Notes: a model not told the origin generated them from the letters alone. 64,000 bases of DNA from Lineus longissimus (GCF_910592395.1 NC_088316.1:19282001-19346000); one strand, 5' to 3'. Counted from the first letter of the stretch, positions 37,101 to 46,623 are shown. Numbers and translations are program-made.

Positions 37101-39293
37101 ATGGCTTCAAAGCTACACCCAGTTACCGGACGGATAATCTGAAAATAGTCGGACACGGTTCCTCTGGCTAGTTTCCCTGCTCCTATCAACCGCTGTATAG
37201 CATTGCCCGCCTGTATCACTTTCATGTTACGGTTGAAGAGGAAATGAAATGGGAAGAGACGACAAAAGCTCTTGATAGTGAGTTTCGAGTCCTTTGGATC
37301 AAGAGAATACCTCGCCTCCGCCTTTATCAACCGTTGTATCCCTTTTCCTAGAGAAGGCTCGAAGATGATCAACGCCTTGTCATCAAGAGTGTCGTCGACG
37401 AGTTCCGACACATCCGCTCCGAATATTTCTACGGCTGCAGCCTTGAAGAAGCCAGCAAAGAAGTAGGCCATGCCACGCGGCTCAACAGCAACAACGAGCT
37501 TCTTCTCCTCCTGGACCCAACATAGGAAAACCGGTATGTTTCCGCCATCTTCTTTGACCATCTTCCAAGCCTCGTCCTTGACGTAGTCCACATTGTTGAT
37601 GAACTCTTGCAGGGAGGCCCCGAGACACTTCAGCTCTCGTTTGTAAAGATCGAACGTTGAAGAGAAGATGGATTTGCCAATGAGCTGCATCAACTGGTTT
37701 TGTTCAAGACCTGAAACGAAACCGTCAACTGACTGAATACCAAGAAAGGCATTGGTCATGTTTTATGTTTATTGCTGACAGCACCTCGCCGTGTGTTGAC
37801 CTGACCTCGGACCAACGTAGGTATCTCATCGGACGGTTGCCAATCACAATTTAGCATTTCGCAGTGCTTTTTCTGGAACGTCAGAAACAGATCAACGCGT
37901 TTCTCGGTGTGACTTTTCTGAGTGTTCTCCATTGATATTACATGTATATTATTTGACTAACAAGGGGAAATACCGAGATATGGGGAACAATCAAACATGT
38001 AACACTTGGTCATCTTCATTCCCCTTTTCGTTGACTGCCGTTGGGCCGTCATTCAGTGAATCGATCAGCACTGTTTACATTAAGAATGTGACAGGTTCTC
38101 CCCGGGGTTATCTATAGCCTTTTTACTACCCGCAGAGGTAACGACCAGCGGACGTCAAAGGAAGCCATAACCTATCCTCTTATTGGAGGTCATTAAGGAA
38201 CACTACACCATTTGAATTCGCAATTGAAAATCAAATGTCTATTGTGAGATTTGGAACATGTTTATACCTAGTTTCCCTGCTGCCTTGGCTATGTCTTCTT
38301 GACATGATTCAAAGTGTAGGGTGGGATAACTGATGTCTGGCCAATAGTCAGCCTCACTGACGTCAGCTTTCATCGCTGTGTCGGACAAACCTTTGCTAGA
38401 TATATCAGAGATGATATTACGGATGGTGTAAGCCTGAAAGAGAGGTACCCAGCAATGAGTGACATGGAAGGGGTGGGGTCTATGTATCACGATTTGAGGG
38501 AAACACTCAGAAACGAAAACTGTCCAAAACGTTACACCGGGGTTAAGAACATAAACTCTGGTCAGATGGACATAACCAATGCCACGTAAACAATACCAGT
38601 CTGCGCTGATCAGATATTAATTGACTGCTACATTAATAATTGCCAAGCTGCAATATCAATGTCGCTTTTGTTTCCCCATTAGCTATGTCGTCAGAAATAA
38701 TGATACAGTCGGGTTGATTATGTAACTTGATTTATCGCCGATATTCAGCAACAACAGGCTAATCCCTGTGAAAACTTATCTCGGGTCCAAGCAATTAAGG
38801 CCATTTCATGAGTGCTGGTTTGTTAAATTGCCTTAGCAATTCATTCCGTCGAAGCTAGTAATACAAGTCAAGCGTCAGACACACCTAGCAATACACGTCA
38901 ATTTCTGTAGCAGACACACCTAACAATACACGTCAATTTCTGCGGCAAACACGCCTGGCAATACACGTCAATAGGTCATAAATGACAACAGGTCAATGAC
39001 CTCATAAAGTGAAAAAGATAGTATCAGTATTTGTAGCACGCAGACCTAACGTTACGCTAGAATAAATGGTACTTTCTGCAATCAAATATCTTTACACAAC
39101 GATGAAATCAAACAGAACAGTATCTTACCTTGGGGAATAGTGACATGTAGATGGCTGCTATAACACTCCGGTAATCAATGGGGTTGTAGCCATCCTCGAG
39201 CACGGACACCGGCCGGTTTCCACACGGGTTAGATAGCTTCCGTGGAGTTACAGGCACGTCGTAGGATATCCGCCGAGCTTTCTTATTCTCCAT
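28170..39293 (-). CDS. GUCY1A1: Soluble guanylate cyclase alpha subunit
   Basis: The metal-binding half of the NO-sensitive guanylate cyclase. Nine exons (39293-39129, 38433-38268, 37710-37034, 30733-30554, 30003-29865, 29621-29455, 29223-29080, 28671-28517, 28317-28170) sum to 1941 nt, 646 aa, against 690 aa in human GUCY1A1. The start [15 protein letters not shown] follows an untranslated AATC. The H-NOX-like region (about 56-230) lacks the beta-type heme His and the YxSxR motif, as expected for alpha. The PAS-like region includes [21 protein letters not shown] coiled coil ([20 protein letters not shown]) precedes the cyclase domain, which has the alpha metal aspartates in [13 protein letters not shown] and ETIGDAYC, and [19 protein letters not shown]. 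The 6.3-kb third intron contains a complete gene on the other strand. Alpha-1 versus alpha-2 cannot be decided by eye. Confidence 0.93.
28343..28362. repeat. ACATGT-type simple repeat
   Basis: A short tandem run of TACATG units lies in the last intron of the alpha cyclase gene. Similar runs occur elsewhere in the window (for example near 27853 and 45089). Confidence 0.6.
28763..28941. mobile_element. Small terminal-inverted-repeat element (MITE-like)
   Basis: The left end CCGGTGTAATGTTTTTGAGT is the imperfect inverse of the right end, which closes with GTTACACCGG. The ends also share inverted GTTTCCC and GGGAAAC blocks. It is about 179 bp and non-coding, in an intron of the alpha cyclase gene. 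A related half-copy (GGGAAACACTC...GTTACACCGG) is at about 38499-38540. I could not define target-site duplications. Confidence 0.45.
30734..32787. other. Alpha-cyclase intron 3, part downstream of the nested gene's 5' end
   Basis: This is intronic for the minus-strand cyclase gene and upstream of the plus-strand SMP-C2 gene, so it probably holds that gene's promoter. It also contains possible plus-strand exons, described separately. Confidence 0.4.
31278..32061 (+). CDS. Possible short plus-strand gene or upstream exons, function unknown
   Basis: Three segments have good splice borders and matching phases: 31278-31356 (after GATTAG, ending at GTAAGT), 31834-31998 (after TTTTGACAG, ending at GTAACT) and 32036-32061 (after TTTCATTTCAG, ending in TGA). 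They code for [20 protein letters not shown], then [27 protein letters not shown] and CSSCEE. No start codon or upstream exon was found, and I recognise no family. The third exon also runs on, open in another frame, to a GTAAGT donor at about 32140. It could therefore instead be a 5' untranslated exon of the SMP-C2 gene just downstream. Confidence 0.3.
32788..36396 (+). CDS. SMP-domain, multi-C2 lipid-transfer protein (extended synaptotagmin/tricalbin-like), intronless
   Basis: One uninterrupted frame of 1202 codons. The likelier start is Met49 at 32932, giving 1154 aa, because GAATTCCGTTTCAG just before 32881 looks like a splice acceptor of a 5' UTR intron. Positions here count from that Met. 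A hydrophobic hairpin (about 75-120) suits ER-membrane anchoring, and an SMP lipid-binding module follows (about 146-345, beginning [14 protein letters not shown]). Next are a degenerate C2 (about 372-485), then two C2 domains with calcium-type aspartates: [13 protein letters not shown]...CYDWDGN (about 510-605) and [13 protein letters not shown]...VWDRDP (about 717-817). After a Ser-rich basic linker comes a final degenerate C2-like region (about 970-1100). Such proteins tether ER to plasma membrane and move lipids. The gene lies antisense within an intron of the alpha cyclase gene. The lack of introns suggests retroposition, unlike every neighbour. Confidence 0.88.
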   Translation: MRGTTCNPSSLRTSPTAFLLKCLNRTEFRFRTIAANCNDNISHESTKEMESREGGDGEVQISDGFFRWLWWRVIGCWLTEEAGKAGVVAMDGEVKGKRRQAKISSPKNVDFETIWKGKQQREFHLLIIYLFVIATVSIAYVIGYFKWSFGWLMPPFIVMLCVWRFKMFRIVEDHLTQEHVRVHRKRALRGSETAEWMNFIMNRWAAFSSQGLSDVVKRKLNPILGQFRPIILDHVAVKSFTLGEHAPYIQHIQVFEVSDGLPGGRKQASWYNVGEAPKELCNMEKYQIVMDMEAGMYCEHFRMVLQTKLAGLPFGPDILVENLKIQGRLNLVPALSAEVPFPHMSKVSLSFVEKPNIWFSVKILRTFEVMDLPLLKSWIHNFVMDIICLTLVDPYKFELDLKTERPVVGPTASRAKKQNSKGVLTVTVKGGPSGKESCSEDPQFCVLKVCSQVYSTDKTPHRQSWQDTCSFLICDIKTEKLVLKVKSKKMLSNVTIACYDLHLGNYAFDENNCIEAVLDEKETELDTQLTLTLEYARLPTIVLDAVPPTLVDIPPREVSGVVYLCLHGGVNLLALDKSGTSDPYCVVFANRKKVFSTHYVTETRNPKWDASYEVFVEDFSKTTFTFLCYDWDGNEACDDDFMGAAHLLLTQDEPWVTHKSLTLGYNILNIGAVTYNTNLGSIMVSAIFRPVAAVKRSENSRISVETTIGEMANALVGRKHSSQSRPPTVIRQHTSIRRKHSSSNPDSPKKLSTGVDVFKLLSQGHSILELRIIKARDLMAMDSNGFSDPYCVVKVGKEKKFQTTVKKKTLDPVWDESVTIQMPEGDDKLEIVVWDRDPLMMKDFLGELSFSPEEIKRLSSIGEPGWFLLQKTNTGQIQIKVKVILEDMKGCMDEVARFVTAAEEVERIHSLSSTEGVHSASEMETEKQKPGHIDRNADAYATLPSRFKKRDKRNEVKRSHSDVQVHKTGKFPFSLFRSRSQGGPQHKGHDTVDSGDDTDLRLSDESVSSLDKYAASRDGHVQHKFFDVRGEVVKVQVGDEVVGVATSKAAIYCKIRLDSRSISQRSLKFSPGRVLAKSQPVKQDDSTCMYNFAFEVDRSGGVPADALLILDVKSTHKNQHIATKGYTLRQLFHGSHHQVAGWVNLENDVQVYMELQRSTTQINPKQRGPFSILSLGSTKRKKEAVPFNGRYEENGSDIVFSP
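36640..36645 (+). terminator. Possible poly(A) signal of the SMP-C2 gene
   Basis: An ATTAAA variant lies about 245 bp after the stop. No AATAAA was seen nearer. Confidence 0.35.
38877..38972. repeat. 35-bp minisatellite, 2.7 copies
   Basis: The direct repeats AGACACACCTAGCAATACAC plus GTCAATTTCTGTAGC start at 38877, 38912 and 38947 with a few substitutions. They lie in the first intron of the alpha cyclase gene. Confidence 0.8.
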
Positions 39294-40686
39294 GATTGAG
39301 GTGGTAGCCTTCCGGTGGAAACTGAACCAACGGCCTAACAGTCAATGAAATAACTCCGTATAGTAACTGATATTGACTGCACCCTTAGTATACTGGTAAT
39401 GGCAAATGTGAACTCATGAAATTGCCACCTATTGACGTTTTGATTGTTGTTGCGCCGGTCTGGACAGCCGATACTCCTCAAGCACTGGCGGCGCTCACAC
39501 GCAAGGCTTTCCTCTGCACCTCTGCACCTCTGTATGTCTCTTTAAACCACTGCGAATGAGTGTAGTTGTCAATGAGAAGAAATCAAAGCATCCTTGGTTG
39601 CTAATCGCAAAGTGCCGGCTCACATACTTCCAGAAACCAGAGGAGGCAGCCCCATGATTGTTGTCAATTATTATTTATTGATCCTATATACCAATTTATA
39701 TGACGAAATTACCAATCAGATGACTGGTAGATCTTAACACCAGATAGACACATCATAGGTTGTATTTGTAGTGTTGGGGAGGAATGTTAAAGGTGGAATC
39801 ACCTGGTGGTCAACTAACGAACTGTGGGGTTCTAGCTCCGGCCTCAAAGAACACGTGCATCAGTTATTCACGCGATAATTCAGCTAAAATAAAAGAACGA
39901 CATTTTTGCTCAGTTCTATAAATTATTATTGAAGGACAACTACAAAACTATCAATATTTATTATCATTACATGTAAGCTTTACCGGGGACTGCATGTGCT
40001 CTTCTAGTTCGGGTAGACGTGCTTACCAATGTGATGGCATGCGTGCAAAGATGATCACCCCCATATAACCAGGGCGCCCATCATTCCCTACCTAAACAGA
40101 AGAGACCGAACCCCCCCCCCCCCTCTCCCCCAAGCCCAGTGATTGGCCCACCCGCAGAATATTTCATTCTGATTGGAGGACGATTAGACCGGAAGGCCGA
40201 CGAATGGTCTCAATAAGCTTTGGTATGGCAAATCACATAAGGAGAAAGAGTCCCCCACATCACCGGTATGAGATCCTCGCGCATCATTAGCGGCAAGCAC
40301 ACACGTCATTCGCCGCTTTCCGAAACCAAAATTCGACAGGAATCAACACTAATATAGCCGTCCGCACGCCCTCGATGCTGATTGAACGTTTGATTCGACG
40401 ATCCATTGAACTTTACCCTAAGTTTTGCTTTCGAGAATCTCTGAAAGGACCACACTGATCAGAATGCAGCGATTCCTTCAACGGATCCGCCAATTTGATT
40501 CTGAGGCCTGCGCGAGGTTGAGTTAGTAGTATACGACTTGCCCTAGGCATTGCACTCAATATCGAAGTTCATGATTGTGACGGCATGTGTCTACTAGTAT
40601 CCTTTGTTCGAACGGATACTTCCATCCTTCGAATGCAAAAAGAAACGTCTTGTTCATGCGCTGAAACGTTCGCTCCTGCCGAGAGT
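39294..40686. other. Upstream region of the alpha cyclase gene
   Basis: No exon was recognised. A run of 13 C lies at 40111-40123. By position it holds the alpha promoter and the 3' end of the next minus-strand gene. Confidence 0.4.
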
Positions 40687-43151
40687 TTATAGCCTTTGAC
40701 ACGTATTGTGCATGTTTTGAGTTTGAACTTTCGCATGGTATAGTACTGCGAGATAATAGGCATTCTGCTCAAAATAACCATCTGGGGGTACCTCGCCAAC
40801 CGATAGCGCGTAGGCCTCTGCTGATATATTCAAATCGGATGCCTGAAACATAGAGTAGGTAATCGATTTGTGTACAACAATAAAATCATAATGGTTGATA
40901 CCAAAAACTCGATACAAGAGGGAGCTGTCATCTGTCTGTGTCGCTTTACCTGAAAAACAATATGGCTTCCTAGCCTTGGCGTATATATTTAGCATATACT
41001 GCAGATTCAACTCGTGACTTTCTACCGTCTTACCCTTTGAAGTAATATGGTCTTTGTCTGTTTACATGAGACAACAATTCTCTCGAGGTTGCCAATGATG
41101 TCAGCTCGTCCTCGCGTGTAGTACTCCAACCCTGACTCTATCTGTCGGAGGTGGTAGGCGGCTTGTTCCAGATCTGACAGAAATCGCAGTGATTCAGTGG
41201 AGAAGTTCTGCAATAGAAAAGAAGGAAGTGCACGTCATGTATGTGCTTCCAACGGAATGCAAAGCTCTTAATCGCCCACAAACAAGGTTCTATCTCAGCG
41301 AGGCGAATACCAGAGAAGCGAAAGCTGCGCCACATATCGGATCGGATCCGGGAAGCGCTTTTTTCCAACTGTATGAAAATCCGACTCGACCCCCCTTAAG
41401 ATATTTTGCTGGATGCCCGCTAGGTGATCCTTACATGTATGAGGCATGTGTTCCCTGACCTCAAGGTTCTTCCTGACCAAACCAAGTATTTGTAACTGAT
41501 GCTGATGCCGGAGTGAAGGATCGACGGCCGATATGACTGGTCGTATGCTAATTGACATGAACGTACCTTTTTAGCCGATCTGACTGGACGTAATTGACAT
41601 GAACCTACCTTTTCACTTAAAGGGGACTTGAAATTTAACGGCCTCGGGAGATTTATCGAAGACAAGATCATGGGCATGAAGTTCTCCACAAACTTTTCCA
41701 CTGAGTTGAATGCTTCGTCATGCATGGGTATGGTCTCTTGCACGAGTCCATTTCTGTGTTTGTGCTGAAAGTTGGAAAAGAGGTGACCATCTGTATATAC
41801 TTGTTTACCAAGAAACCTGATGGTGCTTCCAAAGATACTACTTGTAGCAGCCCACATGGAATGCCAATAAATTGACATTCTCCGGTCAGCGTCTGCCATT
41901 AACAACTAAGTAACATATCTGAGACAAAGTTTATGAGTTTACTTTACATATTTTCGCAACTGTTTCGTTTTCAGCTGAAAAACTATCATGAATCACTGAG
42001 AACGTAGGCTGCCGAGAAGGAATTCCACCTGAGTAATTAGAGTGGTCGGGGTTATCAAAGCATCTGATCAGGTAGACCTACCTGAAACGGTCTCCCTCAT
42101 CATTTAAAACAGATCAGGAAACACATACCAATAAAAATCAGATATTTCTGGTTTGAAGCTGAATTTAATTTATTCCGCGTTAAGAAGAATTTTGAACGAA
42201 ATTAGGTGCTGAATTTCCAAAGTCTTTGCAACCAGCAACCCCTTTTTTATAATGATGACCATCAGAATTGATTTCTCGATGCTTCAATGCCAACTTAGAA
42301 CTGAAAACTGACTCAAGGTGAAGCTTAATTATTCAACTAATGAAAAACACTCATTCTCCACATTCCACAAAGATTGTCTTACATCACACTACAACAAAAT
42401 CACCTGGCACTTGTTGGTTCTTTAGCTTAACAGCTGCTTTTCGACTACAAGGCAAAACCCGAGAAACTATATCTAAACCTAAGGTATCCAGAACTTCGTA
42501 GAACAATATCAACCCATTGTTACTTTATCTAAAGTTGGTGGTGTATGTGTGGCATGGCCGGGAGATTCTTCAAAGGGCAAACATAACTGTGAGGATCTAA
42601 GCTACTTAACTGATTGATGACGATGATGATGGTAGTACAGTCAAGAGTGACATATTCCCATTTTGCAACCAACAATGCTCTGAGCTATCGCCAAGTCCCT
42701 TTGCCTGTGCTGTATGGTGGGATTGGACCTGCATTTATTGCGGCAACACACATGCCATCTTCTGTATCGACATTATGTCATAAGCACAGTATCCATATTA
42801 CGAGTCAAAGTCGGCAAAGTGTTGTCCTAATTAGTTTTCCTGCTTGACCAATGGACTAGAGTGTCTCAAGTGTGTAAATTAGATCACATTGAGTCTCGAG
42901 AGCTAGCCTAGTCACACTAACAAGAAACATGTCGTAGTGGCAGTCATCTCTATGAGTGTATGGCAGTACACTTATCTGATATGTGCCATTAGTTGATCAA
43001 AGACATTTATTGATACTGTCAAAACTCAGGCCTACTACATAACCAACAAATACAGACTACATGTACTTACGAATAGATCATAGATGTTCTCTACCAGATT
43101 CCTTAACTCCATGACATGAAAGACCAGTTTCTCCTTCGTGTTCCTATCCAT
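40687..43151 (-). CDS. Four-exon gene of unknown function (about 235 aa)
   Basis: Exons 43151-43071, 41905-41609, 41207-41034 and 40842-40687 are each a multiple of three and join in phase 0 to one frame of 705 nt plus stop. The start MDRNTKEKLVFHVMELRNL ends at a GTAAGT donor. Exon 2 has WHSMWAATSSIFGSTIRFLG, exon 3 has LSDLEQAAYHLRQIESGLEY, and exon 4 has ISAEAYALSVGEVPPDGYFE. The product looks soluble and mostly helical, with no signal peptide or membrane segment and no motif I recognise. The exon 2 acceptor (CTTAG) is weak. A tandem duplication of about 44 bp just beyond the exon 2 donor offers a second possible donor. Further exons may have been missed. Confidence 0.5.
41558..41645. repeat. 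Tandem duplication of about 44 bp covering a splice donor
   Basis: On the reverse strand AAAAGGTAGGTTCATGTCAA...AGTCAGATCGGC is followed directly by a second version, AAAAAGGTACGTTCATGTCAA...AGTCATATCGGC. Both contain a GT donor context for exon 2 of the unknown gene, and the frame stays open through both. Confidence 0.7.
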
Positions 43152-44246
43152 CCTTGTGAGTTTCATAAGCGAGATCCAAGTTCGGCTAATAGTAGGCTAA
43201 TGGTCTCTCAAACGCAATAGCAAAGGGCTATTTTACTCAGTTAATGCTGTGGTTGTCAGATTGATGTGGATGTTCAGCTGAGCTATTTTGTCACCTAACA
43301 CATCATGAAGACCACGCTTGTCCTTACGTACTGAACTCTAAGCAGAGAAAACGGATATCAATAACGCCGCAAGAATTCCTCTGCTTCCTATCTGTGGCTC
43401 CAGTTCCAGTCCACGCAGCCCAATCGGCAATCAATGATGTAAAGGCAACTGCTAGTTTCCACCAACCATAGGAATGCAGCTAAGACGTTGAGGAGCCATT
43501 CGTTCGATCAATCCGTGGATCAATAAACCCGGCATAAAGACTAGCGCTCTTTACTCCCGTGCCCTTTAATAACGAAAGCAAAACTGGAAGTTACTGACAC
43601 AGCGGCAAGGTATTCACTGCTTTCGATGGCTGTTTTGGAATCCTTAAGGCAAAACGCCTCCGTCATCCATATGCTAAAATAGCCAAGGAGTTATTATTAG
43701 AACTACAGGATGGTCAACTTTCCCCGCGGGACGTCTCGATTCAGTGAAGTATCTCTACACGGAAAGACAGGATCGGCTTTGCTACAAAACTGTTGTTGAC
43801 TGATGACATGTGTAAAAGGCATACAATTAGGATAGGCCTAGGTCTTAATTACCGGGTTCAATGGATGAGTCAAAATAACGCTAACCCAATTGGACTAAAC
43901 GTCAGAGATAGTCAAGTTAGTCACAGCTCATTGTCATTGCGAGTAATTAAGCGTCATGTAATTATCACTGATGTGTGTCCAATCAGCAGTGATCACTTGG
44001 GACAGTACACGAGATAGGGAGTTTATGATGACATGTGCAGTCCCACAATGTGGGGTCCTGCCAAGTTTCTTGTATCTATGGGTTCCCATTGATGCTGCTC
44101 AAGAGCCGCAAACCTCAGTTGAAAACAGTGACCTTGACCCATATGAATCGTAGTACTATTTGTTACCGCCGCGTGTCTTCGGCAGGTCCCACGGCGTGTG
44201 GGTAGTTGGTCCACAAAATTTGATTACGCCATGACGATATTCTTTC
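43152..44246. other. Intergenic, no feature recognised
   Basis: This is the 5' flank of the unknown minus-strand gene. I saw no exon, RNA gene or strong repeat. Confidence 0.4.
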
Positions 44247-44256
44247 CAGAAGGATA

Positions 44257-44791
44257 GGCATTATTTAAGGAGCTTTAGAGGCATGTTCCTTATGACGTCA
44301 GTTCATGCATATTAATGAAGTTGTGACGTATTGATTTTTTATTTATTATATGTGTAACACACATAGTAAATGAGAAAATGTGACCAATGCGATTGGTTGT
44401 AATCATTTCCGTCAACAATAACACGTGGCGATACAATATCGTCCAACGTTAGATAGTCACAGCAGTGTATAGCCAGGAGGCCTACAGTACAGTACAATTC
44501 CAATGTCGATCATTCATATGAGTATTCCATAGCATGCCATATTACAACATTACTTGTCTAATGTATGATGTAGGCATACGTATGTGGTATATATGCGTAC
44601 ATGCATATGTATTGTATAATGAACAGCCGGTCTGTCAAAAATGACATCTGTCATTTCGGCCATTATTAACTTTCCGCCAGCACATCACTGCGCATGCGTG
44701 TTATTAGGTCACAACTTCATTAATATGCATGAACTGACGTCACAATGCATATTTTAGGAACATGCCTCTACAGCTCCTTAAATAATGCCTA
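44257..44791. mobile_element. Terminal-inverted-repeat element (MITE-like, about 535 bp)
   Basis: The left end AGGCATTATTTAAGGAGCT and the following 60 or so bases (AGAGGCATGTTCCT, TGACGTCAGTTCATGCATAT, TAATGAAGTTGTGAC) recur in inverse order and orientation at 44700-44791. The arms are about 80 bp, with a 12-bp insertion in the right arm. TTCCAGAAGGAT flanks both ends directly and may be a target-site duplication. It is, however, nearly self-complementary, so the exact ends are uncertain. The interior has no open frame of note. Confidence 0.75.
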
Positions 44792-45828
44792 CCTTCCAGA
44801 AGGATCCTTGAAGATAGTTTTTTTGACGCGTTGTCCTGCCTAATGACACATGACATTGACCTGATTCATATGTACTGTCAGTTGACGTGACACACCGGAC
44901 AAGGTCATGCGTATAGCTCAGTATAAATATCAATAAATTAAAGCGGGCATCAAAAACGGTGAAAGCTCGCCTTTGTGTATTTTTGATGATATTGGCAAAA
45001 CTAAGAAGAGTCGCCCCAAACAATACGTATATGTTATCTCATGCTTCCATTTTACTTTTAGGCCTCGCCTCTCTCCATATCTACAAATGTACATGTAGTC
45101 TGCGTCTTTTCCTGTTTGATTTCCGCAGGTTTATTTCCGCGGCATTGCTGGGGGTCAGTGTGCCATGCATTTCCTTTTTGCCAATTCCCAGTAACCTACA
45201 TGTTGAAGCTAAAACAAACCATTACACTTAACTTGTTAGAAAAGCAAAATCGACGAATGATATGCCGGTCAATATCTCAAACATATATCAGGTGTGGTGT
45301 TAATCGTGGGAAAAACGCCGACTTCCTCGTCTGGTTTATTTTTGATTGTAGCCTACATGTAGATATTTCAAGTTGAGTCATTTGTAAATGTTTGTAAGTG
45401 TTCAACGTATCCGAGTGATATACGAGTGCGTCTTGATAAAAGATATTTATATGCCTGTTTAGTCACATCCTGAGCCTCAGGGCCTTTCATTCAGTGCTTT
45501 CCGAGTTAATGCAGGTGAGGTATGGAGAAAGGAGCATGAGTCGTTTCTAAAGTTATATTCATGCACTTGGCTTAGTAATAACTTGTCACATTATCGATTA
45601 TCGGCATAGAATAGTTGCAAAAAGGCAAAGAACTGTTCATGACCGTCAAATTCACCACCCTGGTGAGAAAAGAAAAAACTAACACGAGGACGAAGAGGCG
45701 CCATTCGCAGCATTGTCACTCTGATAAATAGCGCTGCCATCTTTCAGTGATTAAGGAAACTATTCAGGTATTGCATCAGCCAAAACGGATTGAATTCATA
45801 AAGGACTTCAATCATAAAGATATCCCAT
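44792..45828. other. Intergenic, no feature recognised
   Basis: Short open frames only. I saw no splice-consistent coding exon. A short ACATGT run lies near 45089. Confidence 0.4.
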
Positions 45829-45900
45829 AGCAGAGTGGCGCAGTGGAAGCGTGCTGGGCCCATAACCCAGAGGTCCGTAGATCGAAACTACGCTCTGCTA
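45829..45900 (+). tRNA. tRNA-iMet: Initiator tRNA-Met (CAT anticodon)
   Basis: This 72-base cloverleaf matches the eukaryotic initiator pattern. The acceptor stem AGCAGAG pairs with CTCTGCT. The anticodon loop is CCCATAA between GGG and CCC pairs, the three G-C pairs being the initiator hallmark. The T loop is ATCGAAA rather than TTCGAAA, also initiator-specific. The A box GTGGCGCAGTGGA and a B-box-like region are intact, there is no intron, and CCA is not encoded. A T4 run at 45905-45908 followed by T6 gives a pol III terminator. Confidence 0.97.
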
Positions 45901-45904
45901 ACGC

Positions 45905-45917
45905 TTTTGTCTTTTTT
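45905..45917 (+). terminator. RNA polymerase III terminator of tRNA-iMet
   Basis: T-runs (TTTT, then TTTTTT) begin 5 bases after the tRNA 3' end. Confidence 0.8.
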
Positions 45918-46493
45918 ACTTTTTTGGCATTTATATGCTGGTAATTATTTTTCTCGTTTATACGTAGACTGAATGCCCCACATATGGTATTCTATTCTGT
46001 TCCCGGCATTTTTGTACAAGAGATACATCAGCTTGCCACTCCGCTTGCCGAAACTTACACCCTTATTTTTAAAATAAAATCCCATAATCTTTCCAACCTG
46101 GTCAATGGAAGTCGCTGGCGCGCCAAGAATCAGGGAAGTGATTCATATTCCACCGCGGCTTCAACTTGTTGTATCTTATTGCACTGTGACGGGTTAAATG
46201 GTTGTCCGTGCATGGTCTCAACGGCCATGCACCTTAAAGAGGGCTGTAGGCACGATCTTGGGAGCCAAATGTGGTCATCTTCAGTAAGCTAACCCATATG
46301 CTTCGAGGCTGAGAATACAAGAAGCAAAGACTTTTTTGTGATCTATAGTTTTTTATTGTCCTCTATCTACATTTTTGTGTAGTACTTATCAAAGGCATCA
46401 TTGCACAATCATGATTCTGAATCACAATCAAGATATAATAGAAAACATCACTCAAACCGGTGTCCACGGACTGTACGTGCATATACTGCTGAT

Positions 46494-46623
46494 AGGGAGT
46501 TTTCGCAAATCCCCCGAAACGTTCACGTGCACGCCTATCCCATTGTTCGACTTCGTTCTCAGGAGGTCATACAATGAGATAGGCGTTAAAGTTGGCGTTT
46601 CGGGGGATTTGCAAAAACTCCCT
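46494..46623. mobile_element. Foldback element, 130 bp, with TA flanks
   Basis: AGGGAGTTTTCGCAAATCCC and the following CCCGAAACG are answered by the inverse (CGTTTCGGGGGATTTGCAAA...CTCCCT) at 46596-46623. The inner parts ACGCCTATC and GATAGGCGT also pair. The arms are about 50 bp around a loop of about 25 bp. The terminal A and T overlap TA on each side, as for a Tc1/mariner-derived MITE. Confidence 0.7.

Noticed and set aside
23110-39293. Reading the two cyclase regions as one gene or as two beta genes
   Set aside because: Each has its own start and stop. One carries alpha metal aspartates (FSDIVGF), and the other has the beta substitution (FSGITGF) with the heme-His context.
40830-40949. 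Alternative last exon of the unknown gene with a hydrophobic end (FLVSTIMILLLYTN)
   Set aside because: It is splice-compatible, but the acceptor at 40843 gives a longer, more coding-like frame. It is kept only as a possible variant.
41295-41558. Leucine-rich minus-strand frame (RHQHQLQILGLVRKNLEV) between exons of the unknown gene
   Set aside because: Its only plausible donor is in phase 1 while the next exon needs phase 0, and its acceptor lacks a pyrimidine tract.
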